Notes under the pieces: generated by a model
Seen by the model: the letters and a program-made list of their open reading frames with translations, nothing else
The model's database searches: none
Told to the model about the DNA's origin: nothing
Shown: one piece after another, positions 55,977 to 64,000 of the stretch
Layout: each line of letters opens with the position of its first letter
Numbering within the stretch: position 1 is the first letter of the stretch
Translations under genes and position numbers: made by a program
Assembly: GCF_000296215.2 (NCBI RefSeq)
Contig: NZ_CP013949.1
Coordinates: 6,317,501 to 6,381,500, forward strand
Direction of reading: 5' to 3'
Source: Bradyrhizobium sp. CCGE-LA001
Lineage (GTDB): Bacteria; Pseudomonadota; Alphaproteobacteria; Rhizobiales; Xanthobacteraceae
DNA: 64,000 nt

Positions 55977-57452
55977 TCACTCCGACCGCTTCAGATAGCT
56001 TCCGACGATGTTTTGGATGTCAGAGAGCGTCTTCTGCACGGTCTCGCTTTGCGCGGCCGCTTTGACCTGGTCGAGTGTGGCCGTGGATTTGCTGAACAAG
56101 ACGTCGGTCGAGACACGACGAAGCTGATCGAGCGAAGCGCTTTCGACGTAGCGCTGCGCCGCGGCCGCCCAATCCGGCGCCTGCTTGAGATCGAGGCCGA
56201 GAACCGGAATGTAGACCCCCGCCTTGGCGCGAACCCGGTCAAGCCACGACGCCTGTTTTGTGAGTTCCGGAAGCTCCGACGGCAAAATGGTGGACGCGAT
56301 CTTGGCGTGGAAGCCGGCATGGGCGGCGACGCTCTCCGGCTGACAATACAGGAAACCCTTGGCGAGCTTCGGCGGTTGCGCCGGCTCCGGCGAGAACAGA
56401 AACCGGAAGGTTTCGCGCAGATGTTGCGCGCAGTCCGGCGCCGCAGGATGGAACGCTACCGATCCGGGCCTACTTTGCGCCAGCGTGTCGGCGACGAAGG
56501 CCATCGCCGCGCGATCGGCTTCCCCCGGCGGCGGCGAAAACATCGCCGCCCAGGCGCCGAGCCTTGCGAGGCCTGCCCCGAGATCGCCGATCTCGGCGGC
56601 CGTCAGAATCTGGGCCTCTGCGGCGTTTGGCGAGCGGCTCAGCAAAAGCACAGCCGCGCCCTCCGTCGCTCTCGCCCTGCACACGAAGTGAACCGCATCG
56701 AGGCTTTGCCCTTTCAGGGCCGCACAGATCCAGTCGAACCAGGGCGAGACGAAGCCTAGCCCCTCCGCCGCGCTTTCCGCGATCTCGCTTGCGGAGTGGA
56801 CGTGGGCGCGCTTGTCAAGCTTGACGCTCGGATTTGCCAACGCCTTGGCACAGGCGGCGTTGGGAAAGATGTGGATCCGGGTCTGGGCGCGCGGCGAGCC
56901 GGCGAGCAGCTCGCCGACGATGAGCTTGAGCTGGTCCACGGCGTTGGCCCGCGCTATCGACGGCGGCGGATCGAACAGGATGGCCGCCTCCAGCACGTCC
57001 GCGTTTTCGCGCGGACGCACCAGGAAATCCGGAAGTCTGAGAACGGGACGTGCAAGCTGCTCGCTCAGCACACGCTCCCATGGCAAAATTCCCAAGAAGC
57101 CGTAAGGACGCACCAAATCGAGCCAGAGGGGCAGGTCAGCGGCGGGATTCATCAACGCTAGACCAGCCTTCAATCCGTCATGAAGCTGAAGCGGAAGGCT
57201 CAGCACACCCGAGTCGTGCACCTGGTCCGGGCTCAGATGCTCGGAAACCCCGATCTCGTCGAGCGCGAGCCGCCAGGTCCGCCTGCCCTGCTCGCTGATC
57301 TCGCCGTAGCCCGTGAGATCGAACACGATCTTCGGCCTGTCTTCCGTGAGCGTCAGCGTCGTGCGCAGAACGATCAGGTCGGGATTGCTCCTCGCGAACG
57401 GGTTTGGAATCGCCTTCAAGAAATCCGACAGCGTGGTCTGCAGCGAGGTCAT
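55977..57452 (-). CDS. CHAT-like pseudoprotease
   Basis: 491 residues. It has CHAT-type landmarks: WLDLVRPYGFLGILPWERVL with the LPWE signature (about residues 107-126), LVRPRENADVLEAAILFDPP, and LDAVHFVCRARATEGAAVLL where an active CHAT has HFxCHG. The Gly after the His region and the catalytic Cys segment are lost; the matching place reads LGAWAAMFSPPPGEAD. It therefore looks catalytically dead. It aligns by eye with the N-terminal half of the 923-residue fusion. The gene lies 10 bases after the hydrolase gene and 18 bases before the active CHAT gene. Confidence 0.78.
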   Translation of the reverse strand: MTSLQTTLSDFLKAIPNPFARSNPDLIVLRTTLTLTEDRPKIVFDLTGYGEISEQGRRTWRLALDEIGVSEHLSPDQVHDSGVLSLPLQLHDGLKAGLALMNPAADLPLWLDLVRPYGFLGILPWERVLSEQLARPVLRLPDFLVRPRENADVLEAAILFDPPPSIARANAVDQLKLIVGELLAGSPRAQTRIHIFPNAACAKALANPSVKLDKRAHVHSASEIAESAAEGLGFVSPWFDWICAALKGQSLDAVHFVCRARATEGAAVLLLSRSPNAAEAQILTAAEIGDLGAGLARLGAWAAMFSPPPGEADRAAMAFVADTLAQSRPGSVAFHPAAPDCAQHLRETFRFLFSPEPAQPPKLAKGFLYCQPESVAAHAGFHAKIASTILPSELPELTKQASWLDRVRAKAGVYIPVLGLDLKQAPDWAAAAQRYVESASLDQLRRVSTDVLFSKSTATLDQVKAAAQSETVQKTLSDIQNIVGSYLKRSE

Positions 57453-57462
57453 GGTCGCGGTC

Positions 57463-58791
57463 TCACGGCAAGGCCATCAGGCTACGCAGCGTCCAGGCGG
57501 TAAACGAGGTCGCGACGCCACCATGTGAATCGATTCGATTGGCGACGGAGCCGTCGAGCCCGATGAGGCGCGCTCCGGCCAAATCGATCGTCTCGCCGGG
57601 TCCCGGAATGGTGTTGACGAGGCGCTGGCCCGCGCCGCGAGGCCCGTAGCCCCCCAGCGCCGCGTAGGCGTTCGGCGGATTGCCGGCCGCGGTCTCGCCG
57701 GCTGCGATCTGCAGCTCGCCGAGGTCCTCGCGACGCAGAAGAGCCAGATGATAGATTTCGTGCAGCGGGATGTCGTGGTTGCTGTAGGTCGTGACGATCG
57801 GATTTGCGACGCGGTCCAGCACGCCGCGATAGCCTCCCGGGCCTTCCCGGCCCGGCACCGTGGCCGCAAAACTCAGATGCGACACCGCCGGCTGCAGCAG
57901 CAACAGCGAGCGTGCGTGGCAGCCGACAGCCGGCTGCGCTGCGAGCGCCGACAACATGATCTTCGCGCCGAAGGAATGACCAACCATGTGGAGCGGCCCC
58001 TGCGTCGACCGCTTGATGTCACGCAGCAGCGCCGCCACGCCGTTGGAACCGACGGTGCCGGCGCGGTCCTTCATGATGTAGAGCGATGCCAAGCGGACCG
58101 CCCACCGTGGGTCGAGGTAGCTGAGGATCCCAGCCGCGCCGGGTCTACCTCCGCCGGTCCCGCCCACCGTGCCGACATCGTCGAGATTGTCCCTGACCAG
58201 CGCCCCGCCTCCCGCGGCCTGCATCGCGGTCATCGCCGCGACGATCTTGTCCTCGGATGCCGGCGCCTCGTCGGGGCCGACGCGGTCCGCCTTGAGGGCC
58301 GGCTTCAGCATGCCGGCCAGCTCCCTGGCCTCGGCCTGCGTCAAGCGGGCCGCATGGACGAGTTGATAGAAGCGATCCCAATCAGTCGACGAAGGCAGGA
58401 TGTTGAGCAGCTCCCCCGCGACGCATTCAGTCTCCAGATTCTGGCCGGTTGGCCCGGCCGCAGCCATCTGCGGCCCGCTGTCGGAAGGCAGCCACATGCT
58501 CGGCCAGGTGATGCCTACGAAGATCGGCGCGGGCCCTGGCGGAAGCGTCTGCAGCACTTCCTGCAAGTGGCTCAAAAACGTCCGGTACAGGTCGACGGCG
58601 TCGGCGAAATCGTTGTTCCAGCCGTGCGAGAAAAACAAGACTGGAGAAGTCGGCTTGGCGGCCAGCGCCGCGAGCAACGCCGCACGGGTGCCCGGCGACG
58701 TGCATACGCCATTCCTGTCGAAGCGCACCAGCCAAGTTTCAAGGTTGATGCCCTCAAGCGGATAGGGACCTGCCGCGCGAACTTCTGGCAT
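57463..58791 (-). CDS. alpha/beta-hydrolase, serine nucleophile
   Basis: 442 residues. The oxyanion segment VLFFSHGWNND lies at about residues 51-61, the nucleophile elbow GHSFG in LHMVGHSFGAKIML at about residue 272, and a late His is in the IDSHGGVA segment. An insertion of about 150 residues between the first strands and the elbow forms a lid-like part. There is no signal peptide. It is the first gene of the minus-strand operon (promoter in the 243-base gap to the divergent plus-strand module). A decayed copy sits at the matching position on the plus strand. Possible esterase, lipase or peptidase; specificity unknown. Confidence 0.82.
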   Translation of the reverse strand: MPEVRAAGPYPLEGINLETWLVRFDRNGVCTSPGTRAALLAALAAKPTSPVLFFSHGWNNDFADAVDLYRTFLSHLQEVLQTLPPGPAPIFVGITWPSMWLPSDSGPQMAAAGPTGQNLETECVAGELLNILPSSTDWDRFYQLVHAARLTQAEARELAGMLKPALKADRVGPDEAPASEDKIVAAMTAMQAAGGGALVRDNLDDVGTVGGTGGGRPGAAGILSYLDPRWAVRLASLYIMKDRAGTVGSNGVAALLRDIKRSTQGPLHMVGHSFGAKIMLSALAAQPAVGCHARSLLLLQPAVSHLSFAATVPGREGPGGYRGVLDRVANPIVTTYSNHDIPLHEIYHLALLRREDLGELQIAAGETAAGNPPNAYAALGGYGPRGAGQRLVNTIPGPGETIDLAGARLIGLDGSVANRIDSHGGVATSFTAWTLRSLMALP

Positions 58792-59034
58792 GGGGCTACC
58801 CTAATAATTTTGAACGAATAACGCTGAACTTAAAATTGAAGCTTAAGACGAAGGCACGCGTTTGTCGAGCATGAAACCGTTTTTGTTGCGACTGCCCGCA
58901 CTCAGCTGAACGGCGACCACTCGACCGGCTTCTAAAGCCCGCCCAACTACAACCGGATGGCACGTATACCGCTCTTAGACTATCATTAGATATGATGGGT
59001 CCACGTGCCCAGCTCCACCTCTACGGGGGGTGAA
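58792..59034. promoter_or_regulatory. divergent promoter region between the two protease modules
   Basis: 243 bases separate the head-to-head modules. No palindrome stands out and I cannot place -35/-10 boxes with confidence. Confidence 0.35.
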
Positions 59035-59585
59035 ATGCCCGACGGGCGTCAAGTAAGTCCCTGGACATTGCGAGGCGCAAATACGGACACTTGGCTTCTG
59101 CGGGGTGACGAGAGCCGTGCCAGCAAACCGGCGGGCACCCGAACGGCGCTGGTCGAGCGCATGCCGCATTTGCTAGATGCGCCGGCGCTTCTGCTCTCAC
59201 GAAGCTGGAACAGGCGGCTTTCCGTCTGCGGTAAGGCACTACGGGCGTTTTCCGCGGCGAGTCGAGGACTGGGCGGTTGCCACGTGAGACCCGGATCTAC
59301 GGCCGAAGCGCTGGGGTTATCAAGCCGCAGAGCATCTAGCCGTTATCCGATCGGGCGCGGATCGCGGCCCCGCTCCCGTTCCGCTAGAGCGCATCCTGAC
59401 CGGGCAGCGAGCTTCCAGTGCCCTCAAGGACGAGCCACGACAGACTTTCTGAGCATCTGGCTACCGGTCTGCTCATTTGACCAAGCGCGGAAGGTTTCCG
59501 TGCCGATCAAGCGGGCGCTGCACTCGTCTGGCAAGGGTGCCGAGAATTTCTGGCACACGCCGCGCTCGAGCGCAAAACGGAAGGA
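59035..59585 (+). pseudogene. decayed copy of the alpha/beta-hydrolase
   Basis: From the ATG at 59035 the frame reads MPDGRQVSPWTLRGANTDTW and matches the start of the intact hydrolase (MPEVRAAGPYPLEGINLETW), then RALVERMPHLLDAPALLLSRSWN-like text where the intact copy has VLFFSHGWNND: the His-Gly of the oxyanion loop has become Arg-Ser. The rest is scrambled, and the elbow and C-terminus are absent. It stands directly ahead of the 923-residue gene. Confidence 0.65.
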
Positions 59586-59587
59586 GC

Positions 59588-62359
59588 ATGACAGTGTCTG
59601 GGTTTGAGTTGTTCTTGCCATCTTCACTGCCTGCGACGGAGCTGCTCGCTCGCACGAAGCATGATGGGGTCATTCTCCATGTTAGCCTCAATTTTTCTCC
59701 CGGGAACACGGAGATTCAGTTCGATCTCAGCCAGCGCACGGGCGTTGCTCAGCATGAACACCGCGTTTGGAAGTACCCGCTTGCGGTTATGGGCGTGCCA
59801 TCAAGCCTCCTGCAGCCGCAACAAGATTTCACTTTGCCACCTGAGATTGCTATGGATTTGCGCGACGAGTTGACCGCGCAGGCTCTGCCAGCTGAGCAAC
59901 CTTTGTGGCTGGATCTGGTTCGGCCTTATGGTCTGCTTGGTGCGCTTCCCTGGGAATCGGCCCTCGGAGAACATCTCCGCAGACCCATTTTGCGCTTGCC
60001 GACTTTCCTAGAGCGACCACATGAGGATCAGAACATTGCCGACGTCGCCATTCTTGTTACCGCAGATCCGAACGCTCATCAGGACCGTACGGTTTGGCAG
60101 GTGCGAGCGGTGGTGGAAGCCATTCTGACCGGATCGAAACGCCTGCAGACACGGGTGCATATTTTCGCGCCGGAGCCCTGGCATGAGCTGCTCACGCGGC
60201 TTCCTTCCGAACAGCTCGTTGAAAGACCGACACAGCTTTACCAGCCACCTCCGATAAGGCGTGGGCCAGCTGATCTACGGCGGCTATGGACCAAATGGAT
60301 GTCCGAATCACTTGGAGGGCAAGCTCTAGACGCTGTGCACGTCATCTGTGATGTCGAGCCGACCATGACCAACTCAATGCTGGTTCTCAGGCAGCCGTGG
60401 AAAACACAGGGCCGGCAAGTCGTAACGTGGCTCTCTGTCGAAGATCTGTGCGCAATGCTCACGCTTCTGGGCGCGTGGGCCGTGACCATTACTCCGCGGA
60501 CGCATTTGCATTGCATGAATGCCGCTGCGTTCTTCGCAGACACGGCCGCGCACACGCGTCCCGGACCGTTGCTCTACCATCCGCTCGAAGTGCCGGACGA
60601 CGCAAATGCCCTCACGGACGGCTATCGTTTCCTGCTCTCCCCAGAGCCGACACAACCGCCGACCTTGTTGCGCGGTTTCCTATATGGATTGCCGAGTGCC
60701 GTTGCAGACGCGGCTACAAAGGTCGGAGACGAGAGCCCGGCCAACAACTCGGCAATGTTAACGAAAGGAAGCAGCGTTCCTCCGCCCCAGCAGGTGCCAA
60801 ACTGGGCCTCGGCAACCCAGCGCTTTTTTGAGAACGCGATGCTCGACGAACTTCGCCGAGCGTCGGACGACGTTCTACTATCCAGGTCCAATGGGATCGG
60901 GAAAACTGTAAATTCCGCTTCTGTTCGGCAGACGCTCTCCGACATCAAAGACGTTGTCTCGCGACATCTATCTTTGGGCACGTCAGCAACCACTGGCGAC
61001 GCTCGTTCCCACCTGCGAACATCGATTAGTCCATCGCAGTTCGTACGACCGCACGAAGCTATCGTTGAGATCGGAGCCTCAGACAAGGGAAGGCTGAGCG
61101 TGCGGCTGCTAAAAAGTTTGGTAGGCCACCACGATTCTAGAAGACACAAATCGATGTTCCTGGATTACGCCAAGCTACCAAAGCTGGACACACTTCAGAA
61201 CGTGACCAGTTATGCGACCCAAATCAGGGACGCTCTTTGTCGGCATAGGGCGGTCGCAGCAGAGCTCGAGCGCATCGCCGGCTCTACTCCGTCCGCGCTT
61301 CGGTTTGTCGTCGACGTGCCAGAGGCTGAAACGCCACGATGGGAGGCGGTCTCGATGCCGCCGTTTCTCGCGCTCAAGCCGGACTGCACCGTTACTCGTA
61401 TCGCTTACAAATCGGACATCCGAGATCCCGGCGTGCGGACCTTTAGCTGGCCCATACGAATGATCGCCTTCCTTTCGGCTGCGAATGCATCGGCAGAGGA
61501 AGAATTAAAAGCGATCCACAGCGCAGTGCTGCTCGCGAGGCAGCGGGGTCTCCGACTCATATGTTCCATCTACCTTGGTGAGCAACAATTGATCGATAGG
61601 GCGAGCGAATATCCCGGAGTTGACGTTACCTTTGTGCCGCCATCTGCCCTTGAAGTCGGGCAGGTCATCAAGGATCAATCGCCGCAAATCGTCCACTTCT
61701 TCTGCCATGGCCTAAACGAGGCGGGGGAGCGTCTTCTGGAACTCGCGACAATTTGCGATTGGGACACTCAAAAAAGGATCGGAAGTGTCCGTATGTCGAT
61801 TGAGCGCCTGCGGCAAGTTCTGATTTCAACTGGCGCCACATGGCTAACCGTGCTGAACACCTGCAGCGGGGCGACACCTGCGGGATCGCTTCCGTCCATG
61901 GCAAGCGAACTGGCTCAGAGCGCCTCCCCCGTGACTATCGGCATGGCGGAGCCGATCAAGGCGGATGCCGCAACCGTATTCACGCGCGCGTTCTATGGAC
62001 GCGTGTTCGAAAAGCTCAAGGAATCGCTCTCAGGTGTTGATTGGGGCGATGCAGCCATGCTGGATCTGGGGCTTGCTGTCAACGCCGCTCGCGAAAAGCT
62101 GCACGAAGAATATCAGGACACCCCCAAGGACGCGTACGGAACATGGTGCCTACCAGTGCTGTACGAGCGTGATACACCACTCAGAGTCCTCATGCTCCCG
62201 GAAGACATGAAGACGCGCATCGAGCTCATCGCGGGAGCGTTGCGTAGTCTCCCGGCAAGCACGCCCCTCTTGGTGCGCAAGGAAATCCTCAAGACGCTCG
62301 GGAATCCTCCTCCGGTTCCCGAGAAGCTGCGCCCCGACGCCTTCGGTAATCTTGTTTAG
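59588..62359 (+). CDS. fusion protein: CHAT-like pseudoprotease plus active CHAT protease
   Basis: 923 residues from the ATG at 59588, with GGAAGGAGC immediately upstream. The N-terminal half (about residues 1-475) parallels the 491-residue pseudoprotease: WLDLVRPYGLLGALPWESAL, LPTFLERPHEDQNIADVAIL, LDAVHVICDVEPTMTN. The C-terminal half (about 500-923) parallels the 452-residue active CHAT protein: IVHFFCHG with His at about 707, WLTVLNTCSGAT with Cys at about 757, SPVTIGMAEPI and CLPVLYERDTPL. The catalytic dyad is intact in the second half and absent in the first. The gene fusion shows that the two separate minus-strand proteins act together. Sequence divergence from the minus-strand copies is large, so the duplication is old. 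Confidence 0.85.
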   Translation: MTVSGFELFLPSSLPATELLARTKHDGVILHVSLNFSPGNTEIQFDLSQRTGVAQHEHRVWKYPLAVMGVPSSLLQPQQDFTLPPEIAMDLRDELTAQALPAEQPLWLDLVRPYGLLGALPWESALGEHLRRPILRLPTFLERPHEDQNIADVAILVTADPNAHQDRTVWQVRAVVEAILTGSKRLQTRVHIFAPEPWHELLTRLPSEQLVERPTQLYQPPPIRRGPADLRRLWTKWMSESLGGQALDAVHVICDVEPTMTNSMLVLRQPWKTQGRQVVTWLSVEDLCAMLTLLGAWAVTITPRTHLHCMNAAAFFADTAAHTRPGPLLYHPLEVPDDANALTDGYRFLLSPEPTQPPTLLRGFLYGLPSAVADAATKVGDESPANNSAMLTKGSSVPPPQQVPNWASATQRFFENAMLDELRRASDDVLLSRSNGIGKTVNSASVRQTLSDIKDVVSRHLSLGTSATTGDARSHLRTSISPSQFVRPHEAIVEIGASDKGRLSVRLLKSLVGHHDSRRHKSMFLDYAKLPKLDTLQNVTSYATQIRDALCRHRAVAAELERIAGSTPSALRFVVDVPEAETPRWEAVSMPPFLALKPDCTVTRIAYKSDIRDPGVRTFSWPIRMIAFLSAANASAEEELKAIHSAVLLARQRGLRLICSIYLGEQQLIDRASEYPGVDVTFVPPSALEVGQVIKDQSPQIVHFFCHGLNEAGERLLELATICDWDTQKRIGSVRMSIERLRQVLISTGATWLTVLNTCSGATPAGSLPSMASELAQSASPVTIGMAEPIKADAATVFTRAFYGRVFEKLKESLSGVDWGDAAMLDLGLAVNAAREKLHEEYQDTPKDAYGTWCLPVLYERDTPLRVLMLPEDMKTRIELIAGALRSLPASTPLLVRKEILKTLGNPPPVPEKLRPDAFGNLV

Positions 62360-62606
62360 CGGAGGAAGTGCGATGACAGACGCAATAGAGCGACCGGACG
62401 CGCTTCGGATCAATGCGTGAACGGGCGAGGACGCTCCAATGCAAGGTCTTCCCGGCTGCAAATAGCTGAGCATACAAGCTATCTGTTTGCTCATCGCGCT
62501 TTAGGGAGGATCACATCTCCCTTGCCCCCTCGGACGCGCTCGATTCCGTTTATTTTTGCGGCGCAACATGCCAACTGACCAACGATGTATGAAAGGGAGG
62601 AGTAGC
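62360..62606. other. short interval without a gene
   Basis: Nothing supported apart from the ribosome binding site of the next small gene. Confidence 0.3.
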
Positions 62607-62777
62607 ATGGCCGACGACAGCGCACTGTATCGCCTAATCAGCCGACTTTCCGAACTTGAGATGCTGGAGCTTATGCGTGCTGCCGGCATAACCGATACGC
62701 GGCCATCGATCCTTAAGGCAAGATCAGGAAGGCCATCGGAGGGGCAACAACGGGTGAACGACACACGACGCCGATGA
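62607..62777 (+). CDS. 56-residue protein with strong ribosome binding site
   Basis: The ATG at 62607 has GGGAGGAG 5 bases upstream, among the best in the window. The product reads MADDSALYRLISRLSELEML then ELMRAAGITDTRPSIL and ends Arg-rich. The N-terminal 35 residues form an amphipathic helix pair; the C-terminus may overlap decayed DNA, since the frame ends inside the quinone-reductase remnant on the other strand. It could be a truncated regulator or a small protein in its own right. Confidence 0.5.
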   Translation: MADDSALYRLISRLSELEMLELMRAAGITDTRPSILKARSGRPSEGQQRVNDTRRR

Positions 62778-63273
62778 CCCGGGCCCCGAGGTGCTTCGCC
62801 CAGGGCGCGAGTATCTGACCGAGTGCGCCGGCGGCGCCGAAAAGCAGCACGACGTGTCCGGGCTTGACGTGGAAGGTGCTTTTGATGAGGTACTGCGCCG
62901 TGATGCCCTTGAAGGTGATCGAGGTCGCCTGTTCCGACTTGATCGCGTCCGGTAGTTTCACCAGGCGGTTCGCAGGATAAAGCCGTCCTGTGGCGTAGCT
63001 GCCGATCGGACCGACCGCATAGCCGATCGGCGACGCCGACGTTGGTGACGTCGGGACTGACCGCGGCGACGAGCCCCGCCCCCTCTAAGCCGAGCCCGCT
63101 GGGGAGCTTGATCGGCACCGCGCCGTTGCGCTGCGTAACGTCGAGAAAATTCACGCCAATGGCTTCCTGGTCGAGCCAGACCTGGCCGGCGCCGGGCTTT
63201 TCCTGCTCGACCCGTTTGTCTTCAGGACTTCGGGTCCTCCGGCCTTCTCCAGGCGAATTGCCGCTGCTGTCAT
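62713..63273 (-). pseudogene. zinc-type alcohol dehydrogenase/quinone oxidoreductase, frameshifted and truncated
   Basis: From the ATG at 63273 (GGAGGC upstream) the pieces read MTAAAIRLEKAGGPEVLK, then WLDQEAIGVNFLDVTQRNGA and PSGLGLEGAGLVAAV in a second frame, then GSYATGRLYPANRLVKLPDA, KGITAQYLIKSTFHVKPGHV and LLFGAAGALGQILAPWAKHL in a third. This is the MDR quinone oxidoreductase order, with at least two frameshifts. It breaks off in the NADPH-binding fold near 62713, so the C-terminal third is missing. Confidence 0.8.
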
Positions 63274-63348
63274 GTGGCCTCCAGAATTGCACGCGCGCGC
63301 CGGGCCCGAGGCGGTCCCGCGCGCGGCATGATTGGCTTGTGATCGAAC

Positions 63349-64000
63349 TCAGGCGGGGGTGTAGGTCGCCTCGACGGTCCAGGCGTCCTTCGACTGGCTG
63401 TAGAGTTGCCAGAAGTGATCGGCGACGGCCTGGGCCTCCTTGGTTTCCGGGGAGACGAAGCCCGCGACAGTCACCGTCGCACCGTGGACGCCCTTCTCTC
63501 GCAGCGACTCGAAGAGCCCCTGCGCCAAGGCGCGGATGCCGGCCTTGCCGATGCTGAGCGACAGGTAATCCGGGCTGGGAGCGAGAGCGAAGCCGCCGCC
63601 CATCAGCAGGATTGCGCCAGACTTGCGGGCTTCCATCTTCGGAGCAACCGCCTGAGCCGCCGCGAGCGCGCCGCCGATGTTGACCGTCAGATCGCTGTTG
63701 AACGTGTCGCTCGGCTGCTCGGCGACGCTCGCCTTGCGCATCAACGCCGCGTTGTAGTGCATCACGTCGATCTGGCCGTGCTGCTTCTCGACCTCGGCGA
63801 CGAGCTTAACGACACTCTTCCGATCACTTGAGTCCACCGTCTTCACCTCGGCCTTCTAGCCCTTGGCCTTCAACCAGTCCGCGAGTTGCTGGGGTCTTCG
63901 TGGCGCTGCGAGCGGCGAGCACGATCTCGAACCCTTCCTTCGCAAACCGTTCCGCAGTCGCGATGCCTTCGCCCGAACTGCGCACTCGTCGCCGACATTT
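63349..64000 (-). pseudogene. SDR-family oxidoreductase with frameshift and in-frame stop, cut by window edge
   Basis: The long frame (from 63846 to the stop at 63349) has SDR segments: IDVMHYNAALMRKASV (the NxA strand), SGAILLMGGGFALAPSPDYL and YLSLSIGKAGIRALAQGL, where Tyr and Lys of the YxxxK site are displaced (SLSIGKA has Ser where the usual Tyr lies). Upstream, GEGIATAERFAKEGFEIVLA with AARSATKT is the Rossmann start; a frameshift near 63890 and a TAG at 63857-63859 (KAKG*KAEV) separate the two. The N-terminus lies beyond the window. Confidence 0.7.

Noticed and set aside
55656..58821. Long plus-strand ORFs (55656-56759 and 57748-58821)
   Set aside because: Antisense to the CHAT-like and hydrolase genes, which have motifs and coupled starts.
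53197..62359. Gasdermin or CRISPR-linked caspase system
   Set aside because: No gasdermin-like pore protein, gRAMP or cas gene occurs beside the caspase-like genes.
1..64000. CRISPR array, tRNA or rRNA genes
   Set aside because: No regularly spaced repeats and no cloverleaf or ribosomal RNA sequence seen by eye; a tRNA search program would be decisive.

Overview
The window looks like an accessory stretch of an alphaproteobacterial chromosome, most likely Bradyrhizobium or a close relative. The clues are a two-gene M16 peptidase operon, an Omp25-type porin with a fused second barrel, a PQQ alcohol dehydrogenase with its cytochrome c, and several short proteins and decayed ORFs that resemble rhizobial accessory genes. 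This assignment rests on recognising families, not on a search. Coding density is low, with many gaps of 0.5-1.5 kb and many frameshifted gene remnants, which suits a genomic island under decay.

Layout. 1-3.6 kb (minus): PQQ-dependent alcohol dehydrogenase with a lanthanide-type Asp-X-Asp motif, its cytochrome c, an unknown secreted protein cut by the window edge, and a frameshifted 2Fe-2S subunit ahead of them. 4.5-17.3 kb (minus): FkbM methyltransferase, large porin, two M16 peptidases, an alkaline-phosphatase-superfamily hydrolase and a MATE transporter, separated by gene-poor DNA that includes the ghost of a second porin. 18.5-22.6 kb: one small intact gene and remnants of AlkB, a thioredoxin-reductase-like protein, a zinc-ribbon protein and a possible Cap15-like CBASS effector. 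22.7-32.7 kb (minus): a five-gene operon behind a SARP/BTAD regulator, encoding an 820-residue protein with PFAEA motifs, an HExxH protease, a coiled-coil protein, an unknown protein and a 1244-residue multidomain hydrolase. 33-39.8 kb: poly-gamma-glutamate hydrolase-like gene, ART-like toxin with antitoxin and palindromic operator, GIY-YIG protein, small unknowns, and a truncated IS630. 40.4-44.2 kb (minus): secreted quinoprotein-like lipoprotein flanked by two small cupin-like proteins. 45-50 kb: IS110 remnant, membrane/coiled-coil protein, unknown protein, and a secreted metzincin with a lipoprotein. 51.1-62.4 kb: DyP peroxidase, small protein, C25/caspase-like protein, CHAT-type protease, CHAT-like pseudoprotease and alpha/beta hydrolase on the minus strand, and divergently on the plus strand a decayed hydrolase copy followed by a 923-residue fusion of the two CHAT-like proteins. 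62.6-64 kb: a 56-residue protein, then decayed quinone reductase and SDR genes.

The best candidate for an undescribed system is the 51-62 kb locus. It combines caspase-fold proteases with intact His/Cys dyads, a paired pseudoprotease, a DyP peroxidase and a serine hydrolase in one closely spaced operon, beside a rearranged second copy. The second candidate is the SARP-linked operon at 22.7-32.7 kb. No CRISPR array, tRNA or rRNA was seen.
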